In this document: one piece after another, positions 5,913 to 6,133 of the stretch | How the letters are laid out: every line of letters begins with the position of its first letter | How positions within the stretch are numbered: position 1 is the first letter of the stretch | DNA from: Proteobacteria bacterium UBA3588 | GTDB lineage: Bacteria; Pseudomonadota; Gammaproteobacteria; Thiohalomonadales; Thiohalomonadaceae | DNA: 6,133 bases | Assembly (NCBI GenBank): GCA_002376325.1 | Contig: DFMR01000116.1 | Coordinates: forward strand, 1-6,133 | Reading direction: 5' to 3' | Program-made: the position numbers and the translations under genes | Notes under the pieces: generated by a model | The model's database searches: none | What the model saw: only the letters and a program-made list of their open reading frames with translations | What the model was told of the DNA's origin: nothing

Positions 5913-6133
5913 ATGAACAAACCGATCTATCTGGACTACGCCGCAACCACCCCGGTCGATCCCCGGGTGGCGGAGAAACTGTGCAGCTACCTGACGCTGG
6001 AGAGCGGGCACTTCGGCAACCCAGCGTCGCGTTCGCACGTGTTCGGCTGGGAGGCGGAAGAGGCGGTGGAACAGGCGCGCAAGCAGGTGGCCGCGCTGAT
6101 CAACGCCGACCCCAAGGAGATCGTCTGGACCTC
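5913..6133 (+). CDS. iscS: Cysteine desulfurase IscS, N-terminal 73 residues (3' end outside window)
   Basis: The housekeeping cysteine desulfurase that feeds sulfur to the IscU scaffold and to several tRNA-modifying acceptors. The visible residues are very close to E. coli IscS: PIYLDYAATTPVDPRVAEK (4-22), then HFGNPASRSHVFGWEAEEAV (33-52), and DPKEIVWT before the window edge. The insertion-bearing GHFGNPASRSH segment separates it from the NifS-type copy upstream, which has YGNPSSVHAQG. ATG 5913 has GGAG (5903-5906) six bases upstream, a better ribosome binding site than the preceding gene has. It lies 31 bases after the previous stop and so belongs to the iscR operon. iscU, iscA, hscBA and fdx would be expected beyond the window. 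The PLP lysine and active-site cysteine are not in view. Confidence 0.95.
   Translation, partial: MNKPIYLDYAATTPVDPRVAEKLCSYLTLESGHFGNPASRSHVFGWEAEEAVEQARKQVAALINADPKEIVWT

Noticed and set aside
4226..5920. A 564-codon open frame on the reverse strand across iscR and the cysteine desulfurase
   Set aside because: It is antisense to two clearly identified genes with intact motifs. Its product is rich in His, Arg, Gln and Ala, typical of the shadow frame of G+C-rich coding DNA, and it has no recognisable domain.

Overview
The window is about 60% or more G+C by eye, densely coded and ordinary bacterial chromosome. I see no insertion sequence, phage gene, tRNA, rRNA or CRISPR array. The order secD-secF / suhB (reverse) / trmJ / cysE / iscR / cysteine desulfurase(s) is the layout I recall from Pseudomonas and other Gammaproteobacteria. 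The protein motifs also fit that class: IscR and the IscS N-terminus are very close to E. coli. A G+C-rich gammaproteobacterium, perhaps a Chromatiales-like or other sulfur/iron-adapted lineage, is the best guess; genus cannot be read from the window.

Left part (1-1280): the 3' end of secD and complete secF, the two membrane subunits of the SecDF proton-driven protein-export motor, read forward. They end at a perfect 12-bp intrinsic terminator with runs of A and T on both sides. It can therefore also stop transcription arriving from the right.

Middle part (1281-2463): on the reverse strand, suhB is followed 74 bases later by a small 57-codon gene (1319-1492) with no recognised family. A 10-bp inverted repeat between them covers part of the small gene's ribosome binding site. 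suhB and trmJ are divergent, sharing 93 bp.

Right part (2464-6133): trmJ (tRNA ribose methyltransferase), cysE (serine acetyltransferase, first step of cysteine synthesis), iscR (the [2Fe-2S] repressor), a NifS-type cysteine desulfurase, and the start of the true iscS, which runs off the edge. The logic is sulfur flow: CysE makes O-acetylserine for cysteine, the desulfurases strip sulfur from cysteine for Fe-S clusters, and IscR reads Fe-S status. A good promoter lies between cysE and iscR. Its -35 box overlaps the cysE stop codon and sits inside a near-consensus type 1 IscR operator, so the classical autoregulatory loop appears conserved.

No unknown multi-gene system is evident. The points most worth a second look are the extra cysteine desulfurase between iscR and iscS, the cysteine-rich tail on CysE, the unannotated 57-residue protein with its hairpin, and the IscR operator embedded in the end of cysE.
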